Source: Symbiodinium microadriaticum (taxonomy: Eukaryota; Sar; Dinophyceae; Suessiales; Symbiodiniaceae). Taken from it: a DNA stretch of 64,000 bases. Positions within the stretch are counted from its first letter, which is position 1. Each line of letters begins with the position of its first letter. The notes under the pieces were generated by a model that saw only the letters and a program-made list of their open reading frames with translations, was not told the DNA's origin and ran no database searches. The stretch covers positions 47,595-111,594 of the forward strand of contig LSRX01001566.1 in the NCBI GenBank assembly GCA_001939145.1. The letters are read 5' to 3'. The position numbers and the translations under genes are program-made. This document shows, piece by piece, positions 46,700-57,954 of this stretch.

Positions 46700-48322
46700 G
46701 CCGTGTGAAACAATGGGATAGATTGGATATTTGGGGGCTCCCAAGTTTTGGATTTAATTGTGAGTTTTTACTTCGCGGTGTCCAGGTATGGGTTGTCTTG
46801 TCCATCTGAGGAGGGTGCAGGGGTTTCGAGTACGTTTTGGGCGTTATGGTGCAAGGCTCTTTGATTCGTTGGTTTTCAAGATCTCGGTAGTGGGACTTAA
46901 TTCGGAGAACTGCTGCGAAGTTCATGCAAGGACTACTTAAGAGGAGTCGCTGGTTCGTTGCGTGGGGATTCGGGTTCCGTGGTCGCGGGTCAGAACTCGC
47001 ATTAGCTGCGACAGGGCCCCTTGGCCCCGACCCACCCTTCACACATATCCGATGCTTTCAGCACTAAACCATAGTTGTCAGATCCCAAGCAGAACACCCG
47101 ATCCTCGGACGGCTAGAAGCGTGGGGTCCAAGACTATCGTGTTAAGCTGCTCACTCCAGCAACTTGATCTCGAGTCCCTCGCGTCTCACGCTGCGCCCAA
47201 AGCAGCTACGCCTGACACCCCCAAGTCTCACATCTTGGCATTCCTCAAAACAGTGCCTGAGTGGCCCTTCTGACTGTAACGTTTACTAGACTGTCCATTT
47301 ATCGCATTCTGTTCGGAAGCACACGCCGTGCTCACCGTGGCACAAGGGAAAAGCCAAGCTGACCACAGTGGCTTACGATTACGGACCAGACAACATTTAT
47401 TCATGAAACAGAAGCATCGAGGACTCTCGTGATTAAAGAATCTAAGCTGTCAAAGATGGGACATCTTCTGGTTGTTGTCAGATTAAGCGAAAGCTGAAGT
47501 CTTGGCAGGGAACACTGCTTTGGAAACCGCCTTTCCAACTGAAGTTTCGATGCGATCGGATCCGTCAATACGCGTTTGTGTAGGCCCCCAGATTTTAGTG
47601 CTCGGGTCCAGTGTTTCACGCTGCATCAAACCCAACGACGAGTTACCCCCGCCTTCCAGCCGGAACCCAAAGAAATGTCTCATAGTCGGAATGTCCATGC
47701 TAGGCGCTTGATCCCGGACCTGACCGCCGGGGCTTCAGACTTCCAAGGTGTGTTCTCGCTGATTGCATAGCTTGCGGAGAACACGGTCCGAGTGCTGTTC
47801 CCTTGTAAGATTGCATTGCAAAACTGAACGATGTCATGACAAGGTCGTTTGCAGGAGAGCTTCTGGGAGACATGCCCAACCATCTCTGCCAGCACAGGGT
47901 GATCGCTTCTGTTGCACTACGTAGCGTTGTTTGTCTTGCAAGATAATGCATCACACTCCAATGCATTCGCATTACATGCGCCTTGCGCCCACACAACATG
48001 TTCTTTGCAGTCACATTTTTCTCTCAGACTCTGCATTGAATTGCATGCACTACCTGTACACTTTACATGTCACTGTCTGCTCACCACTCCTGAACTGAAC
48101 CCGAATGCCGCAACACCCGAAGTGTTGTACTGGCAGAAGTCATGACCTGCAATTCCAACACCCGAACGAGCCTACTCAGGTCATGCGACCAGCTGACGGC
48201 AACGAGACTGCCGGTGCCTACAAGTCATTGCCTCGGCAGGGGCATGTCTCTTGAATCGACAGTGCAGGCAGCAAAGAAGGTGACAGAAAGCATGCTTTGC
48301 ATCACAGTGCAAACATGAGACA
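46700..48322. other. No recognised exon; expected transketolase 3' exons not seen
   Basis: Motifs for the next transketolase segment (RPADG type) were looked for and not seen on the plus strand. Frames are short and unremarkable. It may be an intron, a break in the gene, or intergenic DNA before the Helitron. Confidence 0.4.
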
Positions 48323-49360
48323 ATGCAGAGTGCAGAGCAGTCAAGGCAACTGTGCGATGACATTTGGGCACCTGACCGGGACTCAAAGGCCCACAACCTG
48401 CCAAGGTATGCGGTCGAGCGCNGGGCTGTGGTCATAGGGGGTCGGGTCTATTCTGGACGCGGTCTAGACACAAATGCTCATCCTTGCACCTGTCAGGCTG
48501 TTCCATGGAGTCTACAGCGAGGGCTCATCGCCAAGTTCGACGAGGAGCTGCGCACGCCCGGCAGAGAACGTCTACCTCGAGAATTGCAGGCGTGCGTGGT
48601 CTGTGCTCGCTTGTTATGGAAAGACACCTTATCTCGGGTGATACTGTTTCCTGACATGGATGACCCGGAGGAGGTACTGGCGGAGGCGCATGTTGCGCGG
48701 GACCAGCAGACGCGACTCTGCGAGGTACTGGGCACAAAACGCTATGCCGAAAGATGGAAGCACATCGTGGGCACCGAGGAGGGTCGAGCAGAGCTCCTTT
48801 CGTCCGCTGTGCGGCACCCCTTTTTCCCGGAGGAGTTTCTCTTGCTGCACAAGGCCGCCATGGCCGAGCCTCTCACCAGCGGGCAGCCGGTCTGCGCGAG
48901 CTGCAAGTCCGCGTTGTTGCAAAAGCCTCTGATGCTGCCTCGCTTTGCGCTGGCCAACGATCTCTGGATCGGACGCTGCCCGCTGCCGCTGCGAGACCTG
49001 CAAGAAGGCACAAAGAGGCTACTTCCGATGATCCGAGCCTGTGTGCAGGTCACTGTGCTTCAGCCGGCTGGAGTGGAACAGGCGCAGCGGCAACGGGGCT
49101 TTATAGGCAACAGCATTTTCGTCCCGCAAGCCACACCTTCGAAGATTCAGAAGGTGTTGCCGCCAAGCCCCGAAGAGATCCAATCCACCATCTCCTACGT
49201 GTTGGTGGACAGCCAGAAGCGGGACCTACGCCGGGCCACCATGCTATCTGCACCTCGGGCAGAGTATGAAGCCGCCGTGAAGTGCTTGCAGACTACCTCC
49301 CTGTTCTATGCGCAGTCGGTCTTGGATCCCAGAGGCGTGGCAGAGAACATTACGGAGGAC
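48323..49360 (+). CDS. Helitron exon: DUF6570-like Cys-containing region
   Basis: The frame starts at ATG 48323, and one ambiguous base (N at 48422) falls inside it. It includes LQACVVCARLL, and CASCKSALLQKPLMLPRFAL then ANDLWIGRCPLPL, the short Cys-x2-Cys plus LANxLWxG pattern seen just upstream of the Helitron-like N domain in many Helitron proteins. It ends ENITED with a GT donor (GAC|GTAAGC at 49361). True translation may start earlier. Confidence 0.75.
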
Positions 49361-50100
49361 GTAAGCTTTGCTGTTCATGTTGTCATGTTTCTTTTCCTGT
49401 TCATGTTGTCATGTTTGTTGTTCGTTCTGAGTTGTCATGTGCTGCGGTGATCATGTCCTGCAAGTATTCGTGCGTGAGGTCGCTGCATTCCTTGTGTGTG
49501 TGAGCGCACGGCTAAGTGCCCCAGTGACCGCGTACTTCTTGTCGGTGGAACACAGAGTGTAAAACAGACATTTCGCTAGTGGCCAGGGACCCTGGTAACT
49601 ACACATTCCTTGTGTGTGTGCGCGCACGGCCAAGTGCCCCAGGGACCGCGTACTTCTTGGCGGTGGAACACAGAGTGTCAAACAGACATTTCGCTAGTGG
49701 CCAGGTGCCCTGGTAACTACACATTCCTTGTGCGAGAAGTACGCGGCTCCAGTGGCCGCGTACTTCTTGTCGGTGGACAATTGACTGTCAAACAGACGTT
49801 TTACCAGGGGCTAGGAACAGTGGTAACCGCGCACGTCTTGCGCGTGCGCTTTTTTTTTTGCTCGAGGGAAAGTGAGCGCGTGTTGGTCAGCAGGGTTGAG
49901 GCCTCTACCATGTTCTGGAGCACTGAGACGCTCTCTGTCAATGTGCTGCGTGGCTGCGTGTGAGTCAGCGATGTGACGCTGGGATGATATCGGTCAGCAA
50001 ATTCTGACACGAGACTGGGTGTCACATGTAGGGCAGCGTTTAAGTCATCTCGACCGCGTGGGACGGTTATGTAGTTGTTAGAGGACAATTCATTTTGGGT
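49361..50100 (+). other. Helitron intron with a 117-bp tandem repeat
   Basis: The intron begins GTAAGC. It contains three direct copies of a unit of about 117 bp starting CATTCCTTGTG (49488, 49604, 49722). The unit has GACCGCGTACTTCTTG, GGTGGAACACAGAGTGT and CATTTCGCTAGTGGCCAGG cores. The third copy is more diverged. Confidence 0.75.
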
Positions 50101-50368
50101 TTTTGAGAGCTAGGTGTTCGCTCAGGGTCACTATTGCTTCGGAAGGACACGGCTGCACCGGTTCTCATGGACTGCGTCATGGAAACCGATGGTCAAAGCG
50201 CACTCGCGCAGCAGCTCTTGCAGACAGGTCCCGCTGACGCTCAGGGTCAAGAGGACGTGGAGTCTGACGTCGAGGACGATCCCGCTACGGTTCGGGCTGC
50301 GGAAAGCGCTGGCTTGCCGGACTCAGGCAGGGGGGACACACGTAGCACTGCCTGCTCGGTTGCTTTGA

Positions 50369-51000
50369 ATGCTCGCAGCGCATACACCAGTGTTCCATGA
50401 CATAGTGGCAGGACACTTGCTATGTTCTGTCATTGGCATGAACGACGCAGCAGACGAACGAGACAAGTGCATCCGCTTGAGCAAGGACCTGGAGAGCCTG
50501 GCGGAGGACAAATGGCAGCAAGGAGCCATGCGCAACGACGCCGAGATGTTGCACGTGCATCGTGCCAACAACGAGCTGAACGCTGCGGGCTCGTCCACGG
50601 ATGCTCCTGCTCCTCTCCTGGGACGGGAAGGTGCTTTCGAGCGCGGAGTCCTCAGACGCGTGCAGCGTGTCCAGCAGCACGCCAAGGACATGGCGGGAGA
50701 GCGCCGGGTGCAGCAGCAGCAATACGGCGTGAAGCCCGAGAAGCTGGTGGTACCATCCGAGGAGCATCCAAGCTCCATGTTCGATCCTGGAACCTGGGCC
50801 ATGGCGTACCCTGATCTGTTTCCTTACGGCGATGGTGTTCCCTTCTTGGTTCGGGAGACCAAGATAACTGCGTTGGAGGTGTTCCAGTACCTATTATGCC
50901 GGGACGAGCTGAGCTACACTGGGCCCGGTGAAGCCAGCTACGAGCCACCGCAACGCACCAGATGGACAGCCTCCGCCTATCGGCGGAACATGGCAGAATG
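50369..51000 (+). CDS. Helitron exon: start of the Helitron-like N domain
   Basis: The frame includes MRNDAEMLHVHRANNELNAA, a Gln-rich coiled stretch, and FDPGTWAMAYPDLFPYGDG, VPFLVRETKI, YLLCRDELS. The PxLFPYGxG segment is diagnostic of Helitron helicase-like N-terminal domains. Upstream 50134-50400 is open in another frame with an acidic stretch (EDVESDVEDDP) and may be part of the same protein with an unresolved splice or frameshift. Confidence 0.75.
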
Positions 51001-51180
51001 AATTATGTTAGTGTCGTTCATGTTATGACAGCTCCGCATGTTAGTAGCTACGGTCGTCACAGATGCGCTCTCTGCAAACGTACGACGCGTGGCTGTATGT
51101 AGTTAGTTTTTTCTTTGCATTCGACGTACCATTCTTCTTGTTGCATTCGACGTATCATTCAGGCTTCTTTTCTGCCAGTC

Positions 51181-51839
51181 TGCTACGACGTCCAGCGTCG
51201 CCTGCAACTGTTGCGCAAGAGCAAGGCGCACGTGCAGCGCAAGGGCTTCAGCGAGCACTGCAACGTCATTGCCTCGGTGGAGCCGGAAGCCCTGCTCAAA
51301 GCCATTGCGCTGAAGGGGGAGAAGGCGGACATCCGGGCAATCATGCAGAGCCCCGAGGTGGACTCGGCTTTGAAGAGAGCCCTCGGTGATGTCCTCATCA
51401 CAACGGGCGACATAGTCGGCATGGATGGCCATCGTTCTCAGCTGCGTCACCGCGGGCATGCCGCTGGATGGCACTTCGGCAGCTCCACTCTGTTCGTGAC
51501 GCCCAATTTGGCAGACACCAGAGCATCCTTGCTGCTCCAGCTCAACAGCAAAGCTTATGCTTTGACTGCTGACTTGGTGGCAGAAATGCCGAACCTGCCC
51601 ACGCTGCCAGAGATGCGCAGGACGCTTGCATCAGACCCAGTGGCCCAGGCGAAGTTCTTCCACTTGATGCTGGAAAACTTTTTCCTGCACGTCCTGGGTC
51701 CTGGGCACCGTGGAGCCGCTGCGCGAGGAGAAGCTTCGCTCTCCGGCCACCCTTTTCTTTGAAGACGGCATGGCGGCTTCGCTGTTGGGCGGGTGTTTTG
51801 GCGACCTGGCTTCTTACTCTGGCCCGCTGGAGACCCAAG
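51181..51839 (+). CDS. Helitron exon: Helitron-like N domain core, frameshifted
   Basis: The acceptor is CTGCCAG|TCTGC. It reads VCYDVQRRLQLL…GDIVGMDGHRSQLRHRGHAA then GWHFGSSTLFVTPNLADT, a highly characteristic block. At 51693-51706 the sequence CCTGGGT is immediately repeated as CCTGGGC. The frame before it (FFLHVLG) continues after it in another frame (GTVEPLREEKL…GGCFGDLASYSG), so a 7-bp tandem duplication appears to have broken this exon. It ends CAAG with a GA donor. Confidence 0.78.
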
Positions 51840-51935
51840 GACCGAGTTTACGTTGGTGTCATCAGTTGTTCGCCATGAGACAAGTTCCTTCACTAATTAT
51901 ATCGTGTTGTTCAGTCACTTCACGTGCTTTTGCAG

Positions 51936-52452
51936 GTCGTGGCTCGCTCCATCCGCACATTTTGCTGTGCCTCATCGGCCACGACCTCACGGACCGGCTC
52001 TCTGCCATCTTGGATCGAGGCGCGCAAGGGCACCTCGTGATCGAACTGGAGAGATGGTCTCAGTCTGTCAAAGCTGCTGCCGAGCGCATCCGTTACGACA
52101 GTCAGCTGACTCTGGCCGGACAGCTTGGACAGTCATCCGATGCCTTGCCGCTCAGTGAGCGGCAGCGTCAGTCGGCGGGAGCGCACTATGGAGACCTGCC
52201 AACCCAGGCTGTGGAGCCGGACGGACATGAAGTCCGTTGGACTGCTGCTGGCTGCTCTGGAGACTTGACGCTGACCGGGAGCTACACCACTCTGCGACCA
52301 ATCTACCTTCGGCGCTCGAGTGGCTTGTCCAGTGACGCCTGGAAAAAGTCTTTGGTGGAAGACTACCGCCGCCTCGTCATTCAGAACCACTATCACAGAT
52401 GCACCAAGTCCTGTCACAAGAACAACCTGAAGAAGAAACGCGTGGGCTGCAG
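51936..52452 (+). CDS. Helitron exon: HUH-type His motif of the Rep domain
   Basis: The intron before it (51840-51935, 96 nt) is GA-AG. The join gives ETQGRGSLHPHILLCLIGH. The HPH pair sits where the metal-binding HUH of Helitron Rep occurs, although the central residue is Pro rather than hydrophobic. The exon ends KKKRVGC with a split codon and a GA donor. Confidence 0.75.
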
Positions 52453-52559
52453 GAGGGGCGTATAAGTGTCGGTGCAACTAATGTTAACTAAGACTTGTTA
52501 TTTTTGATGAGTTCCACTTGATGTATCACTGCTTGTTGCTTCTGCACGCCTGCGTAGAG

Positions 52560-52900
52560 GTTCGGATGCATGCACTTGGAGATCATGGCCTCAGACGAGC
52601 CGGGCGGCAAGGTCAAGAAGCTGAAGTACAAGGGCTGGCCTCGTGCGCGTGCAGCACACTTCATGGCGAATCTGTCGCCACAGGACACAGACGTTTCGCG
52701 ACAAGAAGCAGCCTGCAACGAAGTTCCGCACGTGTTCGTTCCGCAGCGGGACCATCCGTTTGAAGGCATGTCCCATCCGACTCCACAGGTCACCATGCGC
52801 TGCAACTGCGACGTCAAGTACCTGGGCCGTGGCATCGCGTCCGAAGACTTCGAGAAGATTTTCTTGTGCTTCGCGGCAGAAGGCGATACGTTAGGCGCGG
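52560..52900 (+). CDS. Helitron exon after the HUH motif
   Basis: The intron 52453-52559 (107 nt, GA-AG) restores CRFGCMHLEIM, equivalent to the CRFGFP-type segment of Helitron proteins. It then reads WPRARAAHFMANLSP, VTMRCNCDVKYLGRG. In this family the YxxxY tyrosines follow shortly after this point, but here the plus strand loses the protein and the next homologous block is on the minus strand. Confidence 0.7.
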
Positions 52901-52976
52901 ACTCATGCCCTTTTGTTTCTGGGTAGGGGGGCGTCGTACTTTTTTATGTGTCTGTGAAACCTTATTTTTTTGTTGT

Positions 52977-54523
52977 TACAGCTGAGGCGCTCTCTGCCTC
53001 ACAAGAAACATTATACACGTCACTAGCGTAAAAAGACCTAAACCATGTAACAAAATCACGCGGTCACCAGGACATGCATCGACCTGTAACCATGCTAACA
53101 ATCACAATGGCATGCACACGTAACTCCCTTGACGCACCAGTCCTCCTCCTCGGGGTCGGGAAACCAGGACCGCATGCCCACAACGTCACGGATGGCTGCA
53201 GTGCTGAGACTGGCCAAGCGCCTCTCTTGGGCACGCTTGTTCAATAATGTCAAACGACTCCTGAAGCGTCTCCACCTGCTCGTGAATTTGCCATGAATTT
53301 GCTTCTTGTTCTCCAGCACCTGCAAATCGTGGCATTGAAAGCACCTCCACGACTCACCGCAGCTGTCTTCACCGGGGCATCTGGGAAAAGCAACGCATAA
53401 GGATAGCAAGTTGGCAGCGCGCTTGTTTGGCTGGCTCTGCTCGGAAGGTAAATAAAACTGCACGGGCACGACAACGTTGTCGTCCGCTGCGCGGAGCTCC
53501 TCGCGCGAAGCGAGCGACAGAAACATAAGCAAAATTTGCTTATCAAGAAATGTATAAAAACCATAGTTCCCCGGCCTGCACATACCCGGCACGGTGCATG
53601 ACATAGTGCTCGTCGAAGGGGAAGTACTGAAAACGATCGACTTGCCGATGCTCACGCTTTCTCCTGAAGACGAAGCGAGAGTACATCAGGAGACTCATGT
53701 TGGCCAGCAGGCCAGCAGGTCCACGGTGGAGGTAGTCATCCTTCTGATTGGCCGTGATGAACCTCGGACGGACGTTTCCACGTGTGGGTGCAGCATCTGT
53801 CGTGTCCTCCTGCAGGACGCCAACAGCGTCCAAAGCCACCTGCTCTTGCACCAGAGGCTCGCTGACATCCAGGGACATCACCTCCATGTCAGGATGTTGT
53901 GTCAGCGCGCCTTCCATGTCTGCGTCACGGCAACGCTGAACTGCCCATGTGATGTACCGGGTGAAAAGCTGGTACCCGGTGTAGGACATGTAGGCTTCTT
54001 GTTGGTACAAGAGCTGATAGGCCATCTCTCCATTGGCTTTGGTCACACAGCGCTGCATGCTGGTCGCCAGACGCGTGAGCACGCGGTGTGCTCGAAGCTG
54101 CGCCTCTGCCAGTCGTCTCCTGGGCGACTCATGTTTCTGTTTTGCCAGCGCCCATGGAAACGACAACATAAACAAACAAAAAAACAAAACAAAAACAGGA
54201 TATGATAGAAACTCAGTGTCCTGGGCGGCGCCGCAGGGACACTGGCAGAGGCCTCTTCGGCAGTGTTTGCCGGCTGGGATGCAATGGCGTCCGGAGCTTC
54301 TTCCGCTTGAAGTTGCTCCTTCAGCCTGCAGAGGCCAGCATACAACTCCGGCAACATGTCCCTGGCCACTTCGAACTTCTTCATGGCGTATTCGCCAGCG
54401 TAGAACTGCACGTCCATCATGTCCCGGGCCATGTCCACCACGATGCGCTTCAAAATGCGCTGGGCTTGGTGATCGCCAGAGGCAGACTTTTTAACACCAT
54501 CGGCAGAGAGCGCCTCAGCTGTA
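52977..54523. repeat. Exact 22-bp inverted repeat bounding the inverted segment (52977-52998 and 54502-54523)
   Basis: 52977-52998 (TACAGCTGAGGCGCTCTCTG then CC) is the exact reverse complement of 54502-54523. All minus-strand Helitron exons fall between or at these repeats, and all plus-strand exons fall outside. The right copy is partly duplicated nearby (TTTTTAACAMCATCGG twice). Confidence 0.85.
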
Positions 54524-54558
54524 AAAAAATCGCCAGAGGCACCTGCACGCGGGCACAC
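53095..54558 (-). CDS. Helitron middle exons with YxxxY motif, on the opposite strand
   Basis: Read from high to low coordinate, 54558-54240 has MDVQFYAGEYAMKKFEVARD, the two-tyrosine YxxxY Rep signature followed by lysines. 54130-53600 has MQRCVTKANGEMAYQLL, QEAYMSYTGYQLFTRY and DDYLHRGPAGLLANMSL. 53535-53100 has VPVQFYLPSEQSQPN and SLCVAFPRCPGED. These are the segments expected between the Rep HUH region and the helicase, so their order is right but the strand is reversed relative to the flanking exons. Confidence 0.75.
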
Positions 54559-54713
54559 TTTTTAACAACATCGGTTTGTTTTCGAAATAGTCCGACCGCA
54601 AGGTTGTATAACGATGTATGCCAGTTGCTCCTAAGTGCCCTGGTGACCGTGCGATTTTGTCGTATGGTTTTAACCCTTGTACATTAGTGGCGTCTATATA
54701 GTTCCGAGATACT

Positions 54714-56232
54714 ATGACCGCAAGCTCATGGGTTCCCAAGGACCCGAACCACTTCGCGCTTCAACAGCACTTGTGCTTCTTCAGACAGTGGGCTTTTGGA
54801 CATGTCTTCCGCAGAGTCAGCCATGGTCGGGGCGAAGATGCTTTTGCTGGCGCCGACTTGCCTCGCCTTCACGAGAAGATATCCGATTTTTTGGGTGCAT
54901 GGCCTGGATTTCACTTCTCGCAAGTGTCTTCACTGGAGCACTTTGCTATGCTGCAGGACACCTGGCTGGAGCGTTTTCTTCTGTACCACGAGGCAAGAGG
55001 TGGCAGCTCAGCCCAGCGTCGCGCGGAGCGCTTCAAGTACATGGGCGGCGCCTCTGGAGATGACAGCGAGGAGGAGGCAGGTTCCGGCGCCGATGGCCCG
55101 GTGGACATTTTGGGCGATGACGTGCCGGGGGAGGAGGAAGAGGATGCCTATGTCTACGCAGAGCGCATGGAGCAGCCGCAGTACCCCGTGTCCTTGCAGT
55201 CACTGGATGAGGTGCTGTTTCGGGAGCAAGACTGGAAGAAGGCGCTCCGTCGTCAAAGGAACCCCACCTCCATCCATGAGTCGCTGCAGAAGCTTCATGG
55301 TGTGGTGGAGGCTGTCGGAGGGGTTCCTCGCCGCGCAGGTGCCGCTGTTGCTTCGACTGCGCATGGTTTCGTGGCTGCGGGCGTGGATCCATCCAACACT
55401 CGGAGCACACTGGAAGCCCAGCAGATGCTGCTGCAGTCCGTGGCGATGGGCCAGGAAGACGATGGGAGGAGGGAAGAAGACCATGACGGAGATGTCCAAA
55501 TGGCTTCTACGGAAATGGAGGACACGGACCCTTTCATCGTGCAGCTGAACTCGCAAGACCTTGCTCCGAAGGACTACGCTTGGCGTTTAGTCGTGGAGCA
55601 CAAGCTGACCTGCCAGCAGATCTATGCCGTCGTGCCGGCGGTGCGTACCATTCAGGAGATGTACGAGTCCCGCACAAACCCTGCCGCACATCTTGCAGAC
55701 GGACAGGCATCCCGTCCATGCAGGTGTTTGTGGTTAGGGGCGGGGGGCAGTGGAAAGACGTACAGCTACACGAAAGTGCTCCGACCCATGTTTCGAAGAT
55801 ACTTTGGGAAAAGAGCGTATGTGGCTACTGCACCAACTCACGCAGCTGCACGCCTTTTGGGTCTGGAGGCCAGAACCTTGCACAAAGTGGCGAACGTGAC
55901 GCCGCAAAGCAAGTTGGACCGGCGCAGCATGCGCGCGGCCCAGGCCAAGCGTGACCAGCTGGAGTCAGAGCTGGTTCACGCGCGCGCAACGGTGCTTGAC
56001 GAGCTGTCCATGTCACCCTCAGATGTGTACCACAGCGCAGGATACCGCTGCTCGTTGCTGCGGCAGGAGCGGTTGTCGCTGGACCTCAACGACTACCTGC
56101 AAGAGTGGTATGGGCGCATGGACATCGGTCTGCAACTGGGAGATTTTTTTCAGCTTCGCCCCACTGGCCAGAAGAGTCTCTGCGAGTGGCTGGATACGGA
56201 CGGTGCAGTGGAGGTAGAGGCGAACAATGAGG
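54714..56232 (+). CDS. Helitron exon: PIF1-type helicase motifs I to III
   Basis: The 519-residue frame begins ASSWVPKDPNHFALQQHL. It has an acidic linker (residues about 115-150), then CRCLWLGAGGSGKTYSYTK (Walker A, about residue 345), ATAPTHAAARLLG (motif Ia), ATVLDELSMSP (Walker B, about residue 427) and QLGDFFQLRP (motif III, about residue 476). The ATPase would unwind the donor strand during rolling-circle transposition. The 3' boundary is likely GAG|GCGAAC (GC donor). Confidence 0.88.
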
Positions 56233-56307
56233 CCTCATGCAATGCTGAAAAATATTTTAGATGTCTTGGTTGATGTATGCATATAGACCATTTAATTTTA
56301 TGTCAGG

Positions 56308-57118
56308 AGACCGAGAGCAACGTCAGCGAGCTCGGCCGCCTCATGTTCAAGTACTCCATCCAGCATGTCGTGCACTTCACAGGGACAGGGCGCTTCTCCA
56401 CTTGCCAATCGGGCAAGGACTTGGTCGCCATCCTGGAGCACATGCGCGCTGGCACTGCCATGCCAGATGCCCTATGGGGCTCGTTGCAGTCGCGCGAGCT
56501 ACGACCTCGCGACTTAAGCAGCAATGATGACCTGCAACAGCGCTTCTTCGGCGCTCACTGGGGAGCTTTTGCTTGGGATCAGGTTGCCAGGCTGCAGCAA
56601 ATTCGAGCCGGCCACGAAGCCGCCGCTGCGGGCCAGACTCTGTATTACGTGCAGGCTGTCGACCAGGCCACGGAGCCGGAGCCGCTGAGCCCTGCCGAGT
56701 CGCAAGCTGCGCTGCAGGTGGTCAACATGGGCACTTCTGGTTACTTGATGGGCATGGTGCCGCTATTTCTGGGAATGCAGGCGTCTCTGCGATCGTGCCT
56801 GTGCCTCTTCTGAGCCGAGAGCTTCCTTGTGTGATCCGCAAGATCGACTTACATCCCCGTGAGCCCAGACACGAGCCAGGCGCAGCAGCGGTGGTTTTGC
56901 GGTACCTGCCGCAGGCGGTGCTGGTGGAGGTGGAGGACGAGGAGTACAAGCAGTTTCGTGTGCCAGAAGGTGGCCTGCCCGCTGGTCACTTCTTGATCGA
57001 GCCCCTGACGTCACCTCCCTGGAAGTTCAAGCTGGACACCCGTAAAATCTCGGTGAAGCGGCGCCAGGCGGGGCGTGAGATGAAGGGTGTAGCACATGGT
57101 TCAAATACTAGACAGCCT
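56308..57118 (+). CDS. Helitron exon: helicase middle region, one frame break near 56.79 kb
   Basis: It continues the helicase: ESNVSELGRLMFKYS, FTGTGRFSTCQSG, LWGSLQSRELRPRD, MVPLFLGMQ. After GMQ the family alignment moves to another frame (RKIDLHPREP, VLRYLPQAVLVEVEDEE, PWKFKLDTRKIS), so an indel lies at about 56.78-56.81 kb. Confidence 0.75.
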
Positions 57119-57163
57119 TAAACTTGACTTTCCGCGTCCAACAGATTAAAGTAAGCGTGCAAC

Positions 57164-57508
57164 ATGCCTTTTTCGCAAGGTTCCATTGGCGCCACGCAGA
57201 GTCTTGACGCACTACGGACTTCAAGGCGTCACTGCTCGAGACGCATGGTGGCATTCCTAACGAAGGCCAGCTACCAGAGCCCTGCGGACTATGTGTTGGC
57301 AGTGTACGTCATGCTGAGCCGGGCTCGAAAACTAGAGGATCTTTTCATCGTGGACATGCCCGATAGAGACATTTTCGAAGGCGCCCTGCGGCGCTTGAAT
57401 CCAACGCTTGTCGCCCGAATGGAAGAACTGCAGCGAATGTCTGCGGAGAGTCTACGGGGCGCCAAGAAGGACGCCGCGTGGCTCAAATGGTCAATTTCCA
57501 ACCAGTGA
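57164..57508 (+). CDS. Helitron terminal exon: helicase motif VI
   Basis: It reads TKASYQSPADYVLAVYVMLS then RARKLEDLFIVDMP, with the SRA-type motif VI at the helicase C-terminus, then FEGALRRLNPTLVARMEELQ. Confidence 0.8.
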   Translation: MPFSQGSIGATQSLDALRTSRRHCSRRMVAFLTKASYQSPADYVLAVYVMLSRARKLEDLFIVDMPDRDIFEGALRRLNPTLVARMEELQRMSAESLRGAKKDAAWLKWSISNQ

Positions 57509-57601
57509 GTCTGTCGGTCACGCACGCTACTGATGCGCTCTCTGCAGATGTGCGTCGCGTGGCTGAGCACAGACTGTTGTGTCTATGTTTGCAGATGTAC
57601 T

Positions 57602-57712
57602 TTCGAAGGCGCCCTGCGGCGTTTGAATCCAACGCTTGTCACCCGAATGGAAGAACTGCAGCGAATGTCTGCGGAGAGTCTACGGGGCGCCAAGAAGGAC
57701 GCCACGTGGCTC
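57602..57712 (+). repeat. Duplicate of the helicase terminal exon segment
   Basis: About 110 bp repeat 57377-57487 with only a few substitutions (TTCGAAGGCGCCCTGCGGCG…). The period is about 225 bp. The intervening sequence carries the CGCTCTCTGCAGATG motif discussed below. Confidence 0.9.
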
Positions 57713-57954
57713 CATGTTTACCCAGCCCACGAGGTTTTCATCAAAAAGAATGTGCTTAAGTTCCACGCTCAAGCAGAGTGCTCTAAGTGCCCCGTTTACC
57801 GCGCTTTCGAAATCGATGGTAGCATGGACAACTACAGCAGGTAACAAGGTTGTCATGAAGAGCAGCGTGCTTAAGTTCCTTGCTTACTGTATTTTCCAGC
57901 TGCTAGACTTCTCTTCCGGTGAGCGAACTTTCATGCGTGGAGACGAAATTTCCG

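Larger units (their letters stand above)
48323..57510 (+). mobile_element. Intron-containing Helitron-type element with an internally inverted middle segment
   Basis: Ordered protein segments match eukaryotic Helitron Rep/helicase proteins. They are a DUF6570-like Cys region, a Helitron-like N domain (PDLFPYGDG, SQLRHRGHAAGWHFGSST), an HUH-type His pair (GSLHPHILLCL), a YxxxY exon (QFYAGEYAMKK) and a PIF1-type SF1 helicase with GAGGSGKT, DELSM and GDFFQL. Such proteins nick and unwind DNA for peel-and-paste rolling-circle transposition. The YxxxY part and the block after it (53.1-54.56 kb) lie on the minus strand while everything else is plus. At least three frame breaks suggest this copy is not functional. 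The element's terminal TC/CTRR ends were not identified. Confidence 0.85.
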
